The translations under genes were made by a program, and so were the position numbers. From contig JAJFKW010000001.1 in assembly GCA_021773015.1 (NCBI GenBank), forward strand, positions 2,153,305 to 2,217,304: DNA of 64,000 nucleotides, in the 5' to 3' direction. Below the pieces are notes generated by a model, which did no database searches, was not told the origin of the DNA, and worked only from the letters and a program-made list of their open reading frames with translations. The stretch comes from Woeseia sp. (GTDB lineage: Bacteria > Pseudomonadota > Gammaproteobacteria > Steroidobacterales > Woeseiaceae). Positions 26,001 to 30,804 of the stretch are shown one piece after another (within the stretch, counting starts at the first letter, position 1; each line of letters opens with the position of its first letter).

Positions 26001-27854
26001 TTGGAAAATGAAGGCGTCGTTACCTTGACCGCCAACCAGATTATCGACAATTCCGTTGCTCGTCAGCGTGATTGCGCCGTCGGTAATAGTGACCGTGCCG
26101 TCAAGATTTATCGTGAACGTCAGATCGGTCGTGAGCGGCGAAAAGTCGAGTGTGTCGCTACCGCCACCGGTATCGATTGTTGCTGTGACCAAGTTGACGT
26201 CATTGAACATAAAGACGTCGTCACCGGCTCCACCAATCAGATTTTCTAGACTGGCCCCAACGGCAACGCTGGTAGCAGCGATATAGCGAGAATAGTCGAG
26301 CGTATCGTTGCCACCACGACCATCGATAGTGCCTGCCAAAGTCGCACCGTCTTCGAATACAAATAGATCGTCGCCTTGACCACCGACCAGGTTTTCAATA
26401 TTGGCACTTGCAGAAAGTGTATTGACGCCGTCGCTGACGTCGATGGTGCCATCGATACTAATCGTGAACGTAAGATTGGACGTGACCGCAGAAAAATCAA
26501 GCGTATCGACACCCTCGGCTGCCACCTCCACGACGCCATCGTCACCCCAGTTATCGCCAAACAGGTACCGATCATCCCCCGCAGTACCAAAGAAATTGTT
26601 GCTATTTGCGCTATTTTCGAAGGTATCGTCCCCGCCGGTTCCAGATGTGTCGGAATCGTCGGTCGGCGGTCGTATCAGCGCAAGAGAAACAACCGCGTCT
26701 GCATCGTATATGGCCTTGCCAAAGCGATCGTTGAAGAAATCTGCGCGACCATAACGCGAAACGAAATTCTCTTCCGCATCAGTACTAGTTCCGATTTGCT
26801 CTGGCGAATCGATTGCGAAGCCCTGAAGATCAAAGCCCGAATCGCGTTGCTCGCCAAATTGGCTAGGTTCAACGACACCAATATCTGACAACTCTGCCGC
26901 GGCACCAACATGCTTGTCGAATTGACCGACTTGCTCGTTGAAAAAGTCCGCACTACCGTATCGTGAAGTCAGATCTTCGTTTACAGCAGTATGCGCATCG
27001 TTCTGCTCCGAGACCGTAACGACAGACCCGGGCGAAACAAATCCTGGTTCGCGTGGCTCTGCAAAATAGCTCGACTGGTCCTCAATGACATCCGACGACC
27101 CCGTAGTGGTTTCATCATCCCCGCCAAATTTACCGGTTCGGTCGCTAACAAAGTCCCCTCTACCATACCTTGAAATCAGATTGTCGCCGGCGGCAAAGCT
27201 CGTTTCGGTTTGCTCCGGCATATCAGTTGCAACGCCCGGAACATTCAAATTCGGATCTTGCAATTGCATATACTGGCTGGGCTCGATTCTATCGATGTCG
27301 AGCGACCACAAAGAGAACGCGGTGCCCGCCGAATAAAGTTGATCGACCTGCAGATCGAATTCAGGAAGTAAGGGTGCAATATCATCGCGATGCCAGACCT
27401 GCGGACCATCTTCGACCTCAAAATTACCTACAGTTACTTTGATTGGTAATTTGAATTGCGGCTGAATGTCGTCCAATTTTTCAAGCCGGTCGGGAAAATA
27501 TCCATCGACAACATGGCGACCCGGATCTATCAGCGGCACGATCGAACTCATCGGTGCGACCGGCAAACGTTCGCTAACGGGTAAATTCTCGGGCTGCACC
27601 TGCGGCGCAAGGAATGGCGCGTTGCTGCCGCCATCTACGTGCGGAAACTGATTGGAATTCGCCCATCGGGTTTCAATTGCAGCGAACTTGTCTTTAGCAA
27701 GCACATCGATAAACGGGTCATTCGGCGGAATTCCGATTTCGCCTGAAAGCAGGATTCGAGATTCTAGTGGCTCGAACTGCAGGCGTTTTCTGGACGCCAC
27801 AGGCGCGACCTGTTGCGCTTTCGCCTTCACTTCAGATCGCCATGGGTAGCTCAT
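11052..27854 (-). CDS. Giant 5600-residue LEPR-XLL / RTX / OmpA-like surface protein
   Basis: The N-terminus has no classical signal peptide but carries FEPLESRILLSGE (residues 27-39), the LEPR-XLL-type motif found at the start of very large secreted proteins. Next come three copies of a roughly 70-residue unit with SRYGxxDF, a first RTX-like block (about residues 400-700), a very long central region of repeated beta-rich modules of about 100 residues (often GxLxxDAxFxLxVG then DDLIxDINxAL), further RTX-like blocks with GGxGxD motifs, and an OmpA-like peptidoglycan-binding domain near the C-terminus. The last 35 residues are LAPETG, a short hydrophobic stretch and a basic RKR tail. Its ATG overlaps the TolC-family stop by 4 nt. 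I infer a calcium-binding surface filament or adhesin, anchored through OmpA. Confidence 0.92.
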   Translation of the reverse strand: MSYPWRSEVKAKAQQVAPVASRKRLQFEPLESRILLSGEIGIPPNDPFIDVLAKDKFAAIETRWANSNQFPHVDGGSNAPFLAPQVQPENLPVSERLPVAPMSSIVPLIDPGRHVVDGYFPDRLEKLDDIQPQFKLPIKVTVGNFEVEDGPQVWHRDDIAPLLPEFDLQVDQLYSAGTAFSLWSLDIDRIEPSQYMQLQDPNLNVPGVATDMPEQTETSFAAGDNLISRYGRGDFVSDRTGKFGGDDETTTGSSDVIEDQSSYFAEPREPGFVSPGSVVTVSEQNDAHTAVNEDLTSRYGSADFFNEQVGQFDKHVGAAAELSDIGVVEPSQFGEQRDSGFDLQGFAIDSPEQIGTSTDAEENFVSRYGRADFFNDRFGKAIYDADAVVSLALIRPPTDDSDTSGTGGDDTFENSANSNNFFGTAGDDRYLFGDNWGDDGVVEVAAEGVDTLDFSAVTSNLTFTISIDGTIDVSDGVNTLSASANIENLVGGQGDDLFVFEDGATLAGTIDGRGGNDTLDYSRYIAATSVAVGASLENLIGGAGDDVFMFNDVNLVTATIDTGGGSDTLDFSPLTTDLTFTINLDGTVTITDGAITLTSNGIVDNLVGGQGNDAFIFQDGAIIGTLDGSGGSDTLDYSSVTTSIAVDLSVDTASATTSISNIENVLGGSQDDTITGDNEDNIFAGGAGNDVLIGGGGIDTISFATAQSAVTFDLGIVGPQDIFGNATETETASDFENVIGTGFGIGAGRGDTLTGTADANQFFVAAGALMTTINGGDGEDTLVVDGNTEVLTSSDGTTLTFSNSATPTIMHGAVENVLVENSPVALETGQVQALVDGLQALADRFNELESIDGFASSIPLADPLGVSFGELQNFGRVLQELVDEFQEFVDGLDTAFPGGASSAHVTDFLAGWMVDLANHVDVVGSAEDISGTIAWLANTLAANDQIVVNGSTQDLRFVQQLSSTRDSSMDLFLSETLRDAGVEVERETLFDLLSGFQLDFSFGLSGIETAPGSFFVDEALQLSSSASLAQSSPVNVFTDALIGFMGGSIDGELSELHASADVELIASDGRWTVDELAASNPFSVASEDGSITSNLFFTTDTGFESAIADLGNGTIDLASMNFLTEDLTVVLPGQSADFTLITPNELLNMLDQLGAWLGGLAQSEILNLSVPFAGNTTIGDLIDFGEAFGESLLRSLVHHDGLRLSADLLASGVLPGSDLVEFSIEVEMAGSEPQIVVVTLNPTVTSDNGIGPNSPAENLRLDIENAVIAALIPVIGAADAAEVEVFLEEGRIGFRPQLDATAVLGVSLPSVGNESLGFDGNRLVVPTAVVESGVLGHELQFTLNADGEEHVFTVSRITDPNSSTGSGDDVRDIDDLIAEINDQLATVFDGITVANDDSATRQLVFDVAPGATLVTDPSVPIGGVALVNVRQSSSLVDGLLSLGVEAASFVSAQDLANQLNEILAEFVTGVTVNFDVANSEMSFTVALEREFDIASLPIDLSVDLGEFIDIESMSDLAVTADAQLAFTFGVDLTPAVSLVVAPPVVVPQLPDLGQLSDTASFDVTLLQENFEENERLSGSTLQVSDWTIVANTGATAMVAWAAPVSGRVVDSNDDPERDQLFFIEITDDEGERTFVDAVLLSFNTLENADDGTGFDDLAGDLESAISSALDEPRFAGLQVTISNASADSFEIEASGTGFDGYQLRLVTEDEFAVADFADVSVARDTQNQSLDDLLQDIQNAVDQATDDAELERTDDTSLGLTGPVVLSASGAAVIGDIPVPENGVLVRDVYFEVVIGTETFRGVLSADATIDNEQENDDEPDPIAALAQDVQDAINAAIGDPDAEVFVNAQSSQRLDYAVAVANANGDDIRLHFVTPAVIAEFNDQRFSLYATAFLAQPDNAGPGRLLARSIVVDNLNDPALMELGLLSSPIPGNGRLGSDAVFQVAIDDVVYDITVSEIDTVSNNSVDDLIADINDALVAAIGDNDVFARRVMLTEDMSTEGNRIEFATATLSGIQSLALPAVSALLTPGNAPNAAVDQLGFSTEDEYSARIQSAEFFIEDATLSGGLNLDATNIEATAVVGLGGEGGVGLGVEVIDSTGGIFGDVAISLINPDAAPGDADETRLSLGTLWEHLGGDIDSPISEIVAADITGGVDIDLNVAPVLPIRTPIEPALIDIGLELSDWLSSPPSLDDASLENGLSVNITGLDLNIYDALSNLTFSDVVDALQQIVEFLRELQGDGDGEGGLATILDQPLPLLNQSPSELLLVADQFAALVDEVIANPAGSLGQLESMLEDLLGVPDELVTLALDFDDGLALRVDLQFNAGIQESFGLDLNIEDLVGLTDPDSAARDLLDGVTSLVGVSSTGDLSVGVDGTVRLSFGIALGSGNGSAEALGFKDGAMSDGGLLTANGDAQVAADRLVDQDVEFDLVVDGEVFRVTVTAGDQTSGPVEVGLTTLLSDLTDALMLDVGADIQVTLADGTTVDIDLGPDAATTTIDDAIDAINANAGLQASFNEELQRVEIEDTSTATAGTTQSGVFVTQTGVTQGQALQFYLELGVQENPPVLVSVDEMLSATRAQWLAAIDEAIRQAMVDAGQLNPVADAVVDATFVAGRLTLQGTGEGIGTRLTLTLGGVFSVSDLGTSNAASRLGLAGSDDNGDQIIAGRELRTDASADTGGLVNDLQQAVDAALAGTVSPPVTVSLRTSSSDDISRLEFSTDPGVELEIRSVTQVIRPFLYNGSDGTALLLNAGANGENLEFTAQVGPFGFFVIDGTANLDASFQLSLEDTGEMDGRTYLGANGDEIALATPQVEGSAIAELPLFFPTESIPVGDQDNTLVISIPELLGFLGEDNGSGGVDRTEGSVGIQAPDLTAFPTPTLIGMLSNPEFIIDGLDSILLSIQDALDGEVYGIDMPLIGDGLAPAGQFVADFREDVLAYLSLKLREGGLNPVTLVQETLYNIFAGADDGDPAAVRVLGFEPDVSADGTLVAAGVLTTGMLDRNAELNITVGNEDTTRIVVFADDIADDTPEALVEAINNSLDGRGLAEQVTAGFVDVDGGFQITFTATEAADLIVIETAGAIALDLFGLSVGALDFLKNAVGPEGIVDINDIMKTGFGLFDEFGQFDFLLGQETVFGESLDFDLGLPILDFDLDAGVELELGWELGFGFGVSQTDGFYFVSDSALAPESMLTPGRTAELIISLDVSLLGILGFSPGTGMGVEPADGPVELLATTELPSDGQLTGDVVFALEVGGQPFDNILIAASDTSENMSALDLVADIQRSIDAALGVANLVTAEMALDANGDSTGKLRLRAADGSSLVIFDTANVSGRFGYLAIDAIDLEEAGEYTGLGIEIIVDIMDPGTGSSQDGRLSFSEISASSTQLSDIIVAEATGNAMVNLGLTVNFDGLGLDSSFLPAISTDLLIDWTVSFSSADGGEILAPDVDFRDITLDLGSFISDFAGPFLSDIGALLEPLDFLLDRQSGLLYQRLPVISDLAGETVTLKQLAELLDTQNRITPFLNAVEQIYFLIDLVSDAAAEADASGGSLLLEFGTISLDNLNALQSNGQSLADASPDIGSLNQGASDTFNDDPNSSTPATQNFTRNVTRPGNGTVSFDILQPGNIVDLLLGKPDVNLITYDLPPFGFDFEYLQRFPIFPPLFATLRGFFSATVDLGFGYDTLGLNQFLASDNPLDLVNGFFITDVDADGVDIPEVTLQGGIAAGASLDAGVASAGVEGGINASILFNLNDPNQDTKVRLGEMLGNILLNDFNPLAIFDTSGRIDAFLRAYVEVLFGLWSDEYEIGRVTLASFDIPFERPPILAQDLGSGVLQLNMGTASENRIHGSLADGNESVYVRFDSGSVFVSATENGPEQRFIGVDKITVNAGAGDDMINLEGLAGSGIEVEVRGGTGDDTIIGAAGIRNVIFGDEGNDIIRVGGVSATAVANEIDGGDGNDQITGGRGADLIFGGAGNDTIAGGDGDDDIEGGTGDDTIVGGDGDDTYRFSSNWGNDEVDEETDLLGLAAPSGGVDTWDFSDATTDINFQLGSDVGVGAIENIVATPNGLRVTSTRHGLQNGDQITLTGAEVEDSSNPGTLVDVNQNFTVSVDPADPDAFTVIVSGLPDELTYVEGGIFQLDRSALIVDEFRAADPDGSEMPIQIETSLRHRLQSGDTVFVGGVDPVSGETVLEGVEYTVTVVDSRTFNLDGTTFSDPPFLFDDAFVQRNESGTGIIEGVTIRDDGVGVFVEIQSIGHGLSFGDEIAVFGSNIDDAVVDANALNNKFTVTAVTDSSFEISVADEFAGLLPASIDAATAVWQLNNTHAASVGNSVSHNGYGVETIIGSRGGDNFNIFQTGSQTIVLDGGAGSDTYTAHAVESRVGQGATANTRLFDTGDFWDTDVALFFGSQSADMLEIDNTNIVTVLDADSSDNPRFSYGEPNVVLGFQSGDSAEGTLTADTSLASGVLDRDARLLLSIGDTEAVLLIVQPEDVDDPQSVGDLVDALNDAINDSELAGQVEAINDNSTVTLNALAMGGNATITVENVSQGSGIEAVEVTALAGADTIQIGSTNSRTSVSISGGLGDDAIDVGGFENSETNFITLNGIRGSALTGSLIIDGDEGNNLLSLTDADDGENNDGMLTDSVLSGLGMQINIEYSDFADLTLQLGSGSDRFTIESTIDGSSQIFAGIGDDDVDIQSLSGMVTVDGEAGDDSILLETSNFGSTAAIVGNSGDDTIDIRSMQGDVRASGDDGADLINVGSTAGIGASGSVNLINGLLDISGGTGIDTLNIDDSGDGGMTTSALSQLSGSAQANGRLSGDAHIDIDFGDGEFVSVTVVAEVGVLRADAPLAAAANGRLSGDAFFILDVGEQRYEVTVPIDASNQSADDLVDDINTAFDRLGLEPERVIARVDGDTLVIESLQGDDVSLQVDADDPAALELGFSNNSVAVFDNNSLADLEADINAALASAGVGDRISAAIDTDESRLMLTLLSGDFVRFVLDADDPADTELGLLSNQLIQPNNVGTLRINDVTGRAELTGLGMGAPGDGVPGIVYDSANNVNIGLGSGNDEFNVQGTLNDDGPSLTTIATNDGDDTLNVSNTAPVTEPIRGALSGILDAVQGELSIFAGEGFNTLNISDRGSAVADTDVSISDNRIGGLAPAAINYAASGGFAGGINIWAGSGSDVVSFVSTLSDNVTTFHANSGDDQITMLDLDNSADDGLLVIEGGLGSDIVDGAAWNAPLFLFGDEGEVTYQDRERSLAQVVRVETLQADAGGTDRLLGGSTNDLLLGGSDGDIISGGAGDDIVIGDGGQLTFNDGDVISVEATDFFIGGADRLAGGQMNDASRLGGDGNDVIIGGAGFDTLFGSLSEDILIYEYGRVLYDGDLASSVVVLGQQPLDLAASEMFGLYLKDRFLVSPYHVGDVFADRAPISASTISVSTGGRAHGNQFHEAVCQNYLAQVTFELNSAMLTPASHDYLIGAATVLAGFDGLIVQISGHADNAGDENHNLQLSLDRAIAVTDALQKYGVNPDILRSVGYGEELPIANNDTAEGRAENRRVEIKLDSGAACHIDDLAPETGSMGMGLLGLSGWLASQQNQSPVQRKRIHW
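11055..11159 (-). other. LPXTG-like tripartite C-terminal tail of the giant protein
   Basis: The final 35 residues read LAPETG, then about 14 mostly hydrophobic residues (MGMGLLGLSGWLA), then a polar piece ending RKRIHW. This copies the motif-hydrophobic-basic order of sortase-type and other C-terminal sorting tails, but with an Ala inserted in the motif and a short hydrophobic core. No sortase or exosortase gene is in the window. Confidence 0.4.
11185..11515 (-). other. OmpA-like domain of the giant protein
   Basis: About 110 residues follow the OmpA-C pattern: VTFELNSAMLTP, then ISGHADNAGDENHNLQLS, LDRAIAVTDALQKYGV, SVGYGEELPIANN and GRAENRRVEIKL. The Asp of GHADN and the Arg of LDRA, which bind diaminopimelate in OmpA, are both present, so peptidoglycan binding is plausible. 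Confidence 0.88.
11755..12205 (-). repeat. C-terminal RTX-like nonapeptide block
   Basis: Encodes repeated GGxGxDxxx-type motifs such as GGSDGDIISGGAGDDIVIG and GGDGNDVIIGGAGFDTLFG, the calcium-binding beta-roll pattern. It lies just before the OmpA-like domain. Confidence 0.85.
12850..24000 (-). repeat. Degenerate ~100-residue modules in the central region
   Basis: At least seven related modules can be picked out, starting with LGF or LGL near about 23925, 22580, 22085, 20670, 18920, 18235 and 14545, with shorter relatives near 13320-13450. Each has GxLxxDAxFxLxVG, a strand pair, an acidic helix (DDLIADINDAL) and a closing strand. The helix pattern recalls flagellin/hook IN-type insertions, but I cannot prove a family link by eye. 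Confidence 0.6.
15840..16240 (-). repeat. Central RTX-like nonapeptide block
   Basis: Encodes the densest run of calcium-binding-type motifs in the protein, including GGDGNDQITGGRGADLIFGG and GGAGNDTIAGGDGDDDIEGG, ending with DGDDTYRFSSNWG. Confidence 0.9.
25745..26645 (-). repeat. N-terminal RTX-like block
   Basis: Encodes four or five units in which GGxGDDxFxF alternates with a DTLDFSxxTxxLTFTIxxDG segment, ending with GGAGNDVLIGGGGIDTISF. The spacing is wider than in typical RTX arrays. Confidence 0.8.
26700..27290 (-). repeat. Three SRYG repeats near the N-terminus of the giant protein
   Basis: Three imperfect copies, about 70 residues (210 nt) apart, centre on SRYGRGDF, SRYGSADF and SRYGRADF. 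Each is preceded by a Glu/Ser/Gln-rich piece with EQ and followed by a Gly-Lys/Gln-Phe-type end. I do not recognise the unit from any named family. Confidence 0.75.
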
Positions 27855-29194
27855 TCTTGTCGGCTATTCGTCAGCATGTTGTTGATGCTTTCTAAATCAG
27901 ACTCCTGCAGCACACCTGCCGCGCTTTTCAAGCGCAACATGCTAAGCAAATAGTCGTAACGTGCTTGAGCATAGTCCCTCTTTGTCAGGTATAAATCGCG
28001 CTCTGCATCAAGCACGTGAAGAGCCGTATTAATTCCAGACTGATAACCACGTCGCTTTGCGTCGAGCGCGCTTTGCTGAGCGGTGACCGACTCCTCAAGA
28101 GCACTAACTCTGCTGACGCCACTGATAACGCCAAGATAGGCACCTCGTGACTCACGCGTCACCTGCAGTTGTTCAAGTTTCAGCTCTTGCATAGCGCGAA
28201 GATTCTCAAACCTCGCTTGTCTGACGCGCGAATTTGTTCGACCACCCTTAAATAGCGGCAAATTAAATTGTAATGCGATGTCCGCTGTCTCAACTTCGCT
28301 GCCACCGCCGAATAGACTGCCACTCGTGTCTCTGTTGTCCAGCCGGCCCACCAGATCCAGAGTCGGGTAGCGATCCGACTTTTGCCGGTCAATTTCCTTT
28401 TTGGAGACCAACACCGCCTGCCTGCGGCTCTCCAGTGCATGATTTTGTAGCAATGATTGTTCAACCCACTGTTCGATATTTGCCGGTTCCGGCATTCGCA
28501 ACTCGATATTGCCATCGAGAGGTTTCAAATTGACGATGAGTTCGCCGGTCGTTTCTAGGAGCGCCTGCTGTGCATCTGCCAAGCGATTCTGCGCGTCGAT
28601 TTCATTGCTTGAGATCAACGCGAATCGTGCTCGAGCGTCGTATTCATCAGTACGCGTAGCAAGCCCGCTTTGGCGACGTCGTTCGGCGAGTTGCAACTGC
28701 TGCTCTACTGCTGTTTTTTCCGCGCGGGCAAATTCAAGGTCGTCTTGCGCTGCTAGAACACCAAGGTACAACTGCGACACACGCAGCATGTGTTCCTGCC
28801 GTTCTCCGGTTAGCTCTGCGACGGCCTGCGCCACTCTGGCGTGCGCCTGCTTGAGATTCTGCCAATCGCCAAATCGAAAAATAGGCTGGCTGAGCACGAG
28901 TCCATAGGTGCTGGTTGGAAAATTTGTGCTACCCGAACCAAACACAGTGTTGTCGCTGCTCTTAATATCCTGATTTGTCTCCAGATACTCGTAATTGAAA
29001 CTCAAATCCGGAAACAAAGACGCCTTCGCCTGAGGGACAGACTCCTTTGCCGCTTCGTATTGGTACATGGCCGCTTGTAGTTTCGGATCATGCGCTGCAC
29101 TCAACCGAAAAATCTCCAGCAAGTCAGCCGCAAGCAGCGGCGCCGCCGGCCAGACTAGGACTGCAAACACCCCAAAAGCTCGATGAAATCGCAT
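27851..29194 (-). CDS. TolC-family outer-membrane channel
   Basis: The ATG at 29194 with AAGGGG 9 nt upstream is preferred to the TTG just before it. The 447-residue protein has a signal peptide (cleavage around LLAA) and two homologous halves of long helices and short strands, as in TolC; segments such as DLLEIFRLSAAHDPKLQAA, YGLVLSQPIFRFGDW and DIALQFNLPLFKGGRTNSRV are typical. The length fits the family. It is the first gene of the seven-gene operon and overlaps the giant gene by ATGA, so channel and cargo are translationally coupled. I infer that it is the outer-membrane exit for the giant protein. Confidence 0.93.
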   Translation of the reverse strand: MRFHRAFGVFAVLVWPAAPLLAADLLEIFRLSAAHDPKLQAAMYQYEAAKESVPQAKASLFPDLSFNYEYLETNQDIKSSDNTVFGSGSTNFPTSTYGLVLSQPIFRFGDWQNLKQAHARVAQAVAELTGERQEHMLRVSQLYLGVLAAQDDLEFARAEKTAVEQQLQLAERRRQSGLATRTDEYDARARFALISSNEIDAQNRLADAQQALLETTGELIVNLKPLDGNIELRMPEPANIEQWVEQSLLQNHALESRRQAVLVSKKEIDRQKSDRYPTLDLVGRLDNRDTSGSLFGGGSEVETADIALQFNLPLFKGGRTNSRVRQARFENLRAMQELKLEQLQVTRESRGAYLGVISGVSRVSALEESVTAQQSALDAKRRGYQSGINTALHVLDAERDLYLTKRDYAQARYDYLLSMLRLKSAAGVLQESDLESINNMLTNSRQE

Positions 29195-29720
29195 CAATCT
29201 GTTCCCCTTACCAACGTTTCTGAATCAAAGGTCGCCAGGTCACGCCGCGCTTAGACGGTACTTTTTGTCCGCCTATTTGTTATAGCGAGGAAACCGAGCA
29301 TTTCCACCCATATTTATTCTCATATTGGCTACAGACACCGGGCTACCGCCGCAGAGTCGTTAACATCACGCGGGCAACAATTTGGAAGCGGCAACGAATG
29401 GCCTCCCTTTGCCGCTCCGACGTATCCGTTGCTGGCGTACATCGCTAAGTCTGATTGCTTAGTAAACGAATCGAACCGTGCTTGGTTATATTTTGGTTGC
29501 ACGTCTGATCTCATAGTCGCCCAATTTTGTGGCAAATACCAGCGACGATGGCGCTTCCCGTCGGACACGGAGGGAGGCACGCCCAGCCTCGATTGGACCT
29601 GTCTAAACTGTGGCATCCCGTAGACATTTACATGGTCAGCCCTGAGTTGATTATGAATATGAACTGGATCGATCGGGTGTTTTTCACCCACCCAATTCTC
29701 TATAGCGACATACAATGCTA

Positions 29721-29757
29721 TGTTTGCCCAAATTTGTGGATCCTGTGTGGGCAAACA
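29721..29757. repeat. 10-bp inverted repeat
   Basis: TGTTTGCCCA (29721-29730) and TGGGCAAACA (29748-29757) are perfect inverted copies separated by 17 bases. No T-run follows. It could be an operator or the remains of a small mobile repeat. Confidence 0.6.
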
Positions 29758-29837
29758 CCGGAACTATTCTCGCTATATTGTGATGAGCATAAATTTTTCT
29801 TTGCCTTAGCTGCATATTTTGCAGAACAACTTTGCGA

Positions 29838-29871
29838 TTGTGCGTTCCAGAGATAGATATCAAACGCACAA
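29838..29871. promoter_or_regulatory. 9-bp inverted repeat upstream of the GFA gene
   Basis: TTGTGCGTT (29838-29846) and AACGCACAA (29863-29871) are perfect inverted copies with a 16-base spacer, ending 54 nt before the GFA start. The position suits an operator, or a hairpin in the 5' leader. Confidence 0.45.
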
Positions 29872-29925
29872 CGAAGGGGTGCAGCACTAATCGTGGTTTG
29901 GCTAATTCCGCCACAATGGAGAAGA

Positions 29926-30774
29926 ATGTTGAGCAATCCAGGAAGATGCCTATGCGGCAGTGTGACGTGGGAAATCACTGAAAAGCCATTTCAGGCATAC
30001 AATTGCCACTGCAAAATGTGCCGCAAAGCACATGGCGCTGCATTTGGTACCTACTGGTTCGTCCGAACAAATCAATTTCGTTGGACAAGCTCCATGGATA
30101 CTGTGGTCAACTATCGATCTTCACCATTGGTGTCCCGCAATTTCTGCGTGAACTGCGGTTCCGTAGTGCCGTACGCCAGCGAACAAAGCGGCGAAGTGGT
30201 GGCGCCCGGCGGTTGTCACGATGACGGATCAAGCTCGGACTGCGAAATCTTCGTAGCGCACTGCGCACCGTGGTACAACATTACCAGCAACTTACCGCGA
30301 CACGATGACTATCCACCAGAGACAGGGTATGCACGTGTTGAAGAAGCGCCGGACCCAGGAGGTCCTGCTGGCATCGTACGCGGCAGTTGCTTGTGCGGTG
30401 AAATCGAATTCCAGGTTACTGAACCGTTCAAGGACGCGCACAATTGTCATTGCTTGCGTTGTCGGCGAGCGCGGGCTGCTGCTCACGCCAGCAACGGTTT
30501 TACCTCGATGGGTGGCGTAAAATTTACGACGGGCGAGAACCATCTAAGATCTTACAAGTTGCCAGACGCGAAATTCTTTACCCAGGTTTTTTGCGACGTA
30601 TGCGGCTCAAAGATGCCGCGAATTGACCCTAGCCGAAAAATTGCGGTTATACCGTTTGGCAGCCTAGACGACGACCCAGGAATAAGACCCGCCGATCACC
30701 TATTTGCGGCTTACAAAGCGAACTGGCACGAAATCACTGACGACCTACCGGTATATCAAGAGTATCCGTCATAG
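29926..30774 (+). CDS. Double GFA-domain protein (formaldehyde-activating/CENP-V fold)
   Basis: I choose the ATG at 29926 (GGAG just upstream) over a GTG at 29893 because the longer N-terminus is not family-like; the product has 282 residues. It contains two complete GFA domains in tandem. Each has the zinc-binding set: CLCG then NCHCKMCRKAHG then FCVNCGS in the first (about residues 8-90), and CLCG then NCHCLRCRRA then FCDVCGS in the second (about 145-230). Family members bind zinc and some use glutathione-linked formaldehyde; most annotations are unproven. The usual protein has one domain, so this is a duplication. No partner gene is adjacent on the same strand. Confidence 0.88.
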   Translation: MLSNPGRCLCGSVTWEITEKPFQAYNCHCKMCRKAHGAAFGTYWFVRTNQFRWTSSMDTVVNYRSSPLVSRNFCVNCGSVVPYASEQSGEVVAPGGCHDDGSSSDCEIFVAHCAPWYNITSNLPRHDDYPPETGYARVEEAPDPGGPAGIVRGSCLCGEIEFQVTEPFKDAHNCHCLRCRRARAAAHASNGFTSMGGVKFTTGENHLRSYKLPDAKFFTQVFCDVCGSKMPRIDPSRKIAVIPFGSLDDDPGIRPADHLFAAYKANWHEITDDLPVYQEYPS

Positions 30775-30804
30775 TCAGACGCTACGACCATAAATAATCG
30801 GCGA

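Larger units (their letters stand above)
29195..29925. other. Intergenic stretch with two long inverted repeats
   Basis: No convincing gene is visible in these 731 bases between divergent transcription units; a 141-codon frame on the minus strand has no recognisable features. The leftward promoter of the secretion operon should lie here; a TATAAC about 80 nt upstream of the TolC-family gene is a possible -10 element without a clear -35. Two inverted repeats are listed separately. Confidence 0.55.

Noticed and set aside
11052-27854. Assembly artefact or fusion of several genes into one 16.8-kb frame
   Set aside because: The frame is uninterrupted, repeats diverge gradually, and N-terminal LEPR-XLL and C-terminal OmpA domains make a coherent whole.
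29329-29754. Minus-strand frame of 141 codons upstream of the TolC-family gene
   Set aside because: No recognisable domain, unusual composition and no ribosome-binding site; overlapping frames on the other strand are equally long.
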